A stretch of 64,000 nucleotides of DNA from Anthonomus grandis grandis. Lineage: Eukaryota; Arthropoda; Insecta; Coleoptera; Curculionidae. Below, in pieces: positions 57,952 through 64,000 of the stretch; position 1 is the first letter of the stretch; the number at the start of each line of letters is the position of its first letter. The stretch lies in NCBI RefSeq assembly GCF_022605725.1, contig NC_065546.1, forward strand, positions 28,516,227-28,580,226. The letters are read 5' to 3'. The translations under genes were made by a program, and so were the position numbers. A model generated the notes under the pieces. That model had not been told where the DNA came from. It worked only from the letters and a program-made list of their open reading frames with translations, and ran no database searches.

Positions 57952-58434
57952 TATATTTCATTAAAAAATGGCTGTTACCTATATTTTTGAGAAGTTAGTA
58001 TACGATTTAGCATGACCCTATTTATGTGCATATATTTTTTAACGATTATTTGATCTTGTCTTCTTCTTTGTTTATATGTGATTGTGTTTTTTTGTAATAA
58101 TTATTGGGAAACTATACATTTTGGTATAATGACAAACAATTAATTTATATTGTGTGTGATGCAGTGCAGTCAGAGACCAGAAAACTACTTTCTTTGTTTA
58201 AAGGCAAGTTCATGTTACAATGTCACTTTTAAAATGACATTTTAATTTTGTGATTTATTATTTGTCGTTCGACCCAATCTATACGTTGATGCATAGAAAA
58301 TTAAAAAAGTTGTGTTATCTTTTCTTTTATATCAGTTAAAAGTCAAAAAAAGATGGTGAAGGCGGCGGGCATATCTATCTCCCAGCGCATTCACCAATTT
58401 ATTTACTTAGCTTTGTTTAAAAAAAAAATTGTAC
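57952..58434. other. spacer, nothing recognised
   Basis: Sequence between the DD41D derivative and the IS630-like locus. TGATTTATTATTTGTCGTTC near 58250 weakly mirrors TGACAAATAATGTCAC near 59926, and may mark ends of the IS630-like element. No gene is supported. Confidence 0.35.
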
Positions 58435-58682
58435 TTTTTAATCATACCTAAATAATAAACGAAATGCAAAAAGAAAACTAATTATTTTAATAACGAAAAA
58501 GAAAATAAGGGATTGCTTAGAATGTACCAGAAGAAGTAGTTAAAGCGCTTGGAATTAGTTTAAGAATGGTGCAAAAGGTTGTATATGAAAACAAGAACAA
58601 TCTTATTTCCAAGCAGGAAACAAAGTGTAAAAGGAAGAAGCCAAAGACTGAAAATTTAAGGGAATGTGTAAAAATGAAGTAA
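58435..58682 (+). repeat. inverted partial copy of the neighbouring IS630-like transposase gene
   Basis: Plus-strand reading gives VVKALGISLRMVQKVVYENK, NNLISKQETKCKRKKPKTEN and LRECVKMK then a stop. This duplicates, in the opposite orientation, the N-terminal part of the minus-strand gene at about 59640-59840 (VAKALGISLRMVQKVVYENK). The nucleotide identity is high. It begins about 20 bp before the other gene's stop codon region at 58705. Confidence 0.88.
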
Positions 58683-58704
58683 CAAATTTGACTAAAAAAA
58701 GAAA

Positions 58705-59904
58705 CTAATTATAACTATCATTATCACTAACAGAGTCGGAAAACTCTTCGTCATTTTGCGAATCTTCTTCAAATGGAGCAATGATCAATGGTTCAACTTG
58801 GATATCGAGTACTTTTTCTCTCTTCCACCAGGTTCTAACAATGCTTTCTGTGTGATCCACTTATTTCCGCCAATACTCCTTTGTGATGTGATTCAATGCC
58901 TCATTCCAAACAGCTTCAACCTGGTCAGATCTAAGCCCAGCACCCACATGCTTCTCATAATAAGATTTTGACCCTGCCCATATAAGCTCAATGGCATTAA
59001 ACTGACAATGGTATGGTGGCAATCTTAAAACTTCATGGCCATATTCACGTACTATTTCGTCAACAGCATATATTTTTGGTCTTTTCAGCGATTTTGCAAT
59101 TGAAAGAAGTTCGGATGTTAGCATATATGGCAAGGGATTCTGATTTTCTTTTACTAACCATTCATAAATTTCGCTTTTTCTCCAACTTCCATTTGGTTGT
59201 TTATTCAAAATTCTTGAATGATACGACGCATTGTCTAATACTATTAAGGAAAGTTCTTGCAAGTTCGGTATTAACTGTTCCTTTAACCATTTTTCAAACA
59301 TTTCGCAATTCATATTGTCATGATAATCCATACTTTTAGACTCCCGTTTGAAAATATCCAAGTTTCATCTAAGAATACCACTTTCCTTAACTTTGATTTT
59401 TCATTTTGTGTATATTGTCTTAAAAATCCTATTCGTTGGCTCACAATATTTGGTAGTTCACACAAATATCTTCTATTGCAGTCTTTTTTATAGCGAAAAC
59501 CTATGCTTTTAATTAATTTTGATAAAGCAGAAAGTCCAATTTCCAAAGTGCCGCGTTGCTTTAAAACATCCCTCAGAAATGGCAGCGTTATATTTGTTTT
59601 TAGCCTATATAGTTCATAAATCCTATCCCTTATTTCCATTTTTACACATTCACTTAAATCTTCAGTCTTCGGCTTCTTCCTTTTACACTTTTTTTTCCTT
59701 CTTGGGAATAAGATTGTTCTTGTTTTCATATACAACCTTTTGCACCATTCTTAAACTAATTCCAAGCGCTTTAGCTACTTCTTCTTGTACATTCTTAGGC
59801 AACCCTTTATTTTCTTTTTCGTTCTCGAGGTAATTAATAACATTAAGTACCATTTTTTTGGCTTGAGGATTTAGAAATCCACTAAAAGGCTTTTTCTTTT
59901 CCAT
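58705..59904 (-). pseudogene. IS630-like transposase with very wide D-E spacing, frameshifted
   Basis: The start at 59904 (MEKKKPFSGFLNPQAKK) leads to a helix-turn-helix (ALGISLRMVQKVVYEN) and a basic linker. A frame change near 59700 continues as KMEIRDRIYELYRLK, LSALSKLIKSIGFRYKK and VVFLDETWIFSNG (first catalytic Asp). A deletion and frame change near 59330 remove about 70 residues. Then DYHDNMNCEMFEKWLKEQ, SLIVLDNASYHSRILN (second Asp) and RLPPYHCQFNAIELIWA (Glu) follow, with 81 residues between the second Asp and the Glu against 34-41 in ordinary family members. A stop at 58858-58860 is followed in frame by an acidic tail ending at 58705. The broad family is common in arthropods; it resembles what has been called a DD82E-type group, named from memory. 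Confidence 0.85.
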
Positions 59905-60109
59905 AATTTGAAATTTAAATTATCTTGTGACAAATAATGTCACAATATGAAACGAGACAGGCATGTTTGTTATGAAAGTAATTGTTTTAGAACCACTGAC
60001 ATTTATCATTTTATCTTCTTTTGATACATTAACGCTGCATATATCTTTTTCGTTTATCCGACGCGTTGTAGTTTAAAAACGTTGTTGCGCAAATTGAAAT
60101 GAAACGTAA

Positions 60110-60470
60110 CTACAAAAGTTTGTCGTTGATAATCCGATACACCCGCACGATAAGAGCGATTTTAACTATAGTTCTGACCATGATGTTCTCTGAATTTAAG
60201 GAAGTTTTTGCCCGTATTGACCAAAATGTATAATCCAATGATTCATTCTTCCATATAATAAAATGAAAACAAGACTTTATGTGCATTCGAACGTATGACT
60301 GTATCATGTCCTGGTATGTTTATTTCAAGTTCATTTATGTCGGAAGTAACCTGCTTTTCGCTGATACAAGTAACCAAAGGAGTCTTTTTAAAAACAAGTT
60401 GTTTTAGTTTATTAGTGCGAGACTTGAGACCCTGTATATTTATATGCAGTATTTTTTCTAGCTCCTGTAA
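60110..60470 (-). pseudogene. non-LTR retrotransposon endonuclease fragment
   Basis: The minus strand reads ILHINIQGLKSRTNKLKQLV, FKKTPLVTCISEKQVTSDIN and INIPGHDTVIRSNAHK. This is the start of an apurinic-type endonuclease domain (LHxNIQxLxxK..L........+..SE..+..). A stop follows and the reverse transcriptase is absent. It abuts the transposase remnant that starts at 60490 on the other strand. Confidence 0.7.
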
Positions 60471-60489
60471 TATTATCGGAATAAATCAA

Positions 60490-61566
60490 CTTCACGGAGT
60501 TACATTCTTTCCTCTTGTGATTTTTCGTTTAATGAGAAAGTTTCAAGAAACAGGGTATATACAAAACAAAAAAAAATAAGTTCAGCTTCCAGTGAGGCAT
60601 GAACTGGTAGAAGTTACAGTATTATAGTTGCAGCATTATCATAGTTTCACAAAATTCCATTGTTCGTTACTGATCTTCAAGAAAATGTATTTAAATGATA
60701 TAATATGTACCAAATAACGTATCGAGTAGTTCCCATATGTAGTTCCCCTCCAATCATGTTGAATCCACTTTTAGGATGCCACAAACCATTTCTTCCAGTC
60801 GTGCTTGTTCCTGGACCCGTTGAGATGGAATCAAAACATCTGCTCGAAAAATTGCTATCACATCTGGCGTGTCTAAAAGTACCGTTCATAAATTTTTAAA
60901 ATTACACAGATATTATGCCCACCAAATCAAACTGGTACATGAGCTAAATGAAGATGATATTTTTATCATCGCGTACAATTTTGTGAGTACTTTAGTGATA
61001 GGTTAAATCATGAGAGAAATTTGTTGTACAATGCCTGTTTCTCGGACGAACAAAAAAAAATAAAATTAAAAATAAAAACTAAATAAAATTTTTATTTAAA
61101 TAGCGAAGTCAATAGATACAACGGTTAATACTGGAGCAACATTTATTACGAGAAACCCATACGTAGCGACCTAAAAAACCTAATGTATGGACTGCTGTGC
61201 TGGGAGATCATATTGTTAGGTCTTTTTTTATTAATACAAATTTTAATGCTGAAAATTACTTGGAACTTTTGCCGGGCACCATCAATCATGCTGCCGTTCA
61301 TCAGTTTTTGAACGGCGTATTTTCTGGACGGTGGATTGGCCCGAGAGTTACCGTAGAACAGCCCGCTAGATCTCCCGATCTGACTCCTTTGGATTTATAG
61401 GGTTATCAAAAACTTAAAGTCTGTCACAAAAATCTTCGAAATAGAATTGTTAACGAATGTCAGCTAATAACGCCCGAAATGTTCGCTAATGTGTGAAAAC
61501 ATTTTGAACACCAATTATTTTTTTGTATGGAGGTCAACGAAGGTCATTTTCAACATTTAATAAAAT
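60490..61566 (+). pseudogene. DD41D transposase, full-span but heavily frameshifted
   Basis: Recognisable plus-strand blocks in order: IFRLMRKFQETGYIQNKKK (helix-turn-helix end), HKYYQNSRVSKVPFINF, then CEYFSDRLNHERNLLYNACF with SDEQ (first catalytic Asp), MLGDHIVRSFFINTNFNAEN, then FSGRWIGPRVTVEQPARSPD and LTPLDL (third acidic), and FFCMEVNEGHFQHLIK at 61520-61567. Changing frames and stops separate nearly every block, and the QQDG segment with the second Asp is replaced by a deletion. This is the oldest-looking copy in the window. Confidence 0.75.
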
Positions 61567-61567
61567 A

Positions 61568-63224
61568 GATTAGATACTTTTAATTTTTTTTTCATTTAAA
61601 ATAAGGTTAATGTTTTTATCCACATTTATTCATATTTCTTGAGAATGAATTGATAAAATAAAAATAGGGCTATGTAGAGAATAAAATTACCTTTAGTTTA
61701 AGGCATCACTCGACCTCCGTTGCCATTTAAAAAAATTGACTTGAGGGTTTTCCTGCGATCCTTGTAATACACTCAAATAGTGTATTATCAAAAGCTTCTT
61801 TAACAACAATAACAATTATTTATATTTATAAACTTCCTTAGTTAATAATGAAGGAGTGGTATTTTTCATTAAGTTCAGCAATACTAGGGACGTAGCAATA
61901 CCTGCTTCCATCAAAGTTTACAGAATAGAATATTCTATTCTTTAAACTTTGCTTCCATTCTTAACGTTTTCCATTCTTTTTTATAATTAAGTAAGCCACA
62001 GAGATATAAATTTGCCGTGCATTTGATACCCTCGATCCGTTTTATTGGGAAAACTGAATAATTTTGCACGTCATAAATCTAGTGTCAACCTATTGGAGTA
62101 TTACTTATTAGAAATGCATCAAAGGGTAAAAATAAATTCTACTTGTTCTGAGTATTTGAAATTATCACAAAGAGTTCTATAGTGTAGTATTCTTGATCCC
62201 TTACTTTTTTCCTTGTATACATGTGATTCTCACAAGCATCTTCGTTTTTGTTGTTCACACCATTTTGCTGACAATAACCATGTTTATGATTCGTTTAATC
62301 GAATTTAAATCTATGTGTACGTCACAAAATTAGTTTTAAATTTTTCTCCACGAGTCCACGCTGATGGTGTTTGGAGAACCACTTCCTGATACGGCGAAAA
62401 TAGGTATATATCCCTGTCTTCTAGTAATTATGAAAAAATCTAGGAACTGTTTTAAATATTGGCTTTAGATTTTAGGACATAAATTAAACATTTTGTTTTT
62501 GATCAATTATTTCGCAATAGATGTGAGACTGCTCCTTTGCTAATCAAATACACTCATCTGGCCAGCACTATATCAACGTGAATGAAATAGCCTACAAAAA
62601 TTCAGAATGAAATTCAAGTCTCTTTTAGCTATAATTGATTGAAACTGTATAATCCATTATCACCTGTAGTAAAGTCACTTTTAATTTTCCAATCAATTTT
62701 AATTTTATGTAGAAGAAATGTTTAATTTATCTTTTTCTTGTTGGTCATTTTGTACTTTTTATATATTGTAGATATAAATCAGAACTCCTCTTTGCTTTGC
62801 AATTTATCAATGATTTCTTAAAATTAGTTCAAAATGTTATTTTTACTTGAGTGTCTTTTAGTCTATATATACTTATCTTACTTTTAGTTGCTGTGCATTC
62901 CATTTAGCTATTAATTTAATTTACATGGTTAGATAGAGTAGCTCTAGGATGGAACTTTGATAAATGTTTATATTTTATTTATATTAGGGACAAATAAAAA
63001 AACAGTTATTATTATCTTTACGATTTTCAGCCAAAATGGCTCAGACTCCCTCAGAGAGAAATATTTACTTATCGCAGATACTCAAGTATCAAAGGGAATG
63101 TGCTCTGTGGGGGCCCTTACAAGGTTATCGGGTCCGTGGTGACAATCAATGGTTTTGGTTCCCAGAAATTTCCTTACAATTCAGGCTACCACTTTCTGTA
63201 GTTCTCTGTATATATGTTGATTGA
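61568..63224. other. intron DNA, nothing recognised
   Basis: GAATAGAATATTCTATTC near 61922 is an 18 bp perfect palindrome. No gene is supported. The right part may belong to the degraded C-terminus of the non-LTR element that follows. Confidence 0.4.
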
Positions 63225-64000
63225 GACCTAGATCTTCAATGCTTCAATGCATGCTGGATTATCTCAGATATTTGGCATCCATATCTACATCTTCAATAGC
63301 TGGATCTTTTGCTATGAACTTTAGATAATTACGCGTTGACAACTTGATCTTGAATGGCTAAGAGTGAATCCTCTGTTTCGAAAAACATTTGTCCTGAGAT
63401 CAGCTAATAGTTTGAGGCACATTTTTCAACATGTTCTTGCATGAGCTCGCTAATATATCTTCCATGCAGAGGTTTCTGTTTCCAGTTCTGTATTTTATTA
63501 TTTGTTGTTTGATGGTTTATTATATTTTCTTCATTTTTCAGTTTAAGTGGGGTAAACTCGTTTTCATAGTACTCTCATTTTCCTTTGTAAGTTCGCAATA
63601 TCCGTTCTACTAAATGTAATTATACCAAATGATATAGCCCAGTACTGAACAGGCGTATGTGTTAATTGCCTTAGAAAGATTTTTGCTATTAAGTCCAGTC
63701 ACCCGTCTTTCTTTTTTGAAATTCTATTATAAGTTCTTCTTTTATGATTTTTGTGCTTGTTTATCCCCTAAATAAGTCTCACCTACTTGCATTGACTAGA
63801 TCCAGTTGCCATTATCCATCTGAAAATTACCTTGATTAACCTTGCCTTTTTGGATATTAAGAGCCCGACACTTATCCATCCCAAAATACATGCTAATGTC
63901 TGTCGAAAATTCATCAACGATTTTAAGCATTTTATCCAATTGATGTTTTGTGACTGCCAGTAGTTTTAGGTCATCCATATAAAGCAGGTGGTTTATTTGA
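63225..64000 (-). pseudogene. non-LTR reverse transcriptase fragment (YMDD type), runs off the right edge
   Basis: At the edge the minus strand reads INHLLYMDDLKLLA, the palm motif with its Asp pair, then QLDKMLKIVDEFSTDISMYF and GMDKCRALNIQKGKV. Downstream (63700-63500), with stops, GLNSKNLSKAINTYACSVLG and RTDIANLQRKMRVL continue the thumb and C-terminal region. Similarity fades near 63225. The N-terminal part lies beyond 64000. Several stops make it inactive. Confidence 0.75.

Noticed and set aside
55323..64000. CaMKII exon 1 with the start codon
   Set aside because: No minus-strand sequence encoding the expected N-terminus with a donor in the correct phase was seen.

Overview
The window is AT-rich animal nuclear DNA, almost certainly from an insect. 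The predicted CaMKII protein and the transposon protein families are of insect type. The repeat load suggests a beetle or another repeat-rich order, but the order is a guess. There are no bacterial operons, rRNA, recognisable tRNA or CRISPR arrays.

The only host gene I can support is calcium/calmodulin-dependent protein kinase II (CaMKII), on the minus strand. Eight coding exons lie at 55322-55228, 42602-42543, 15655-15601, 15116-14978, 14915-14634, 6832-6710, 6607-6524 and 6463-6421. They encode the kinase domain from the Gly-rich loop through the HRD, DFG and SPE motifs to the regulatory threonine and the calmodulin-binding helix. All have canonical splice sites, the same frame and matching phases. 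Exon 1 must lie beyond 64000. The variable linker and the C-terminal association domain must lie left of position 1. Introns range from 60 bp to about 27 kb.

Most of the rest is introns or flanks packed with mobile DNA. Region by region: (1-6.4 kb) a SWIM-type transposase remnant, a satellite-like array and a diverged tandem duplication; (6.8-14.6 kb) broken non-LTR reverse transcriptase pieces, two Tc1/mariner-type (DD41D) transposase remnants and a zinc-finger/SWIM-family N-terminal remnant; (15.6-42.5 kb) a heat-shock-type promoter, a 3.5 kb foldback element with a nearly intact DD41D transposon in its exact centre, a Harbinger-like non-autonomous element, a hAT 3' half, a DUF7869-like element, a second complete DD41D element, a complete but frameshifted Tc1 element, and a THAP/P-type element split by a non-LTR retrotransposon; (42.6-55.2 kb) a piggyBac element with only two in-frame stops, a 1.2 kb palindromic element, a near-perfect hairpin and a 414 bp MITE; (55.3-64 kb) another long-TIR DD41D derivative, an IS630-like element with unusually wide catalytic spacing and a partial inverted copy beside it, and further non-LTR and DD41D fragments.

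I found no new multi-gene system. The most unusual signals are DD41D insertion at the TA centre of a long palindrome, the heat-shock promoter antisense to CaMKII, and the number of distinct DD41D transposon lineages inside one gene. All TE calls come from reading translated sequence by eye, without database searches.
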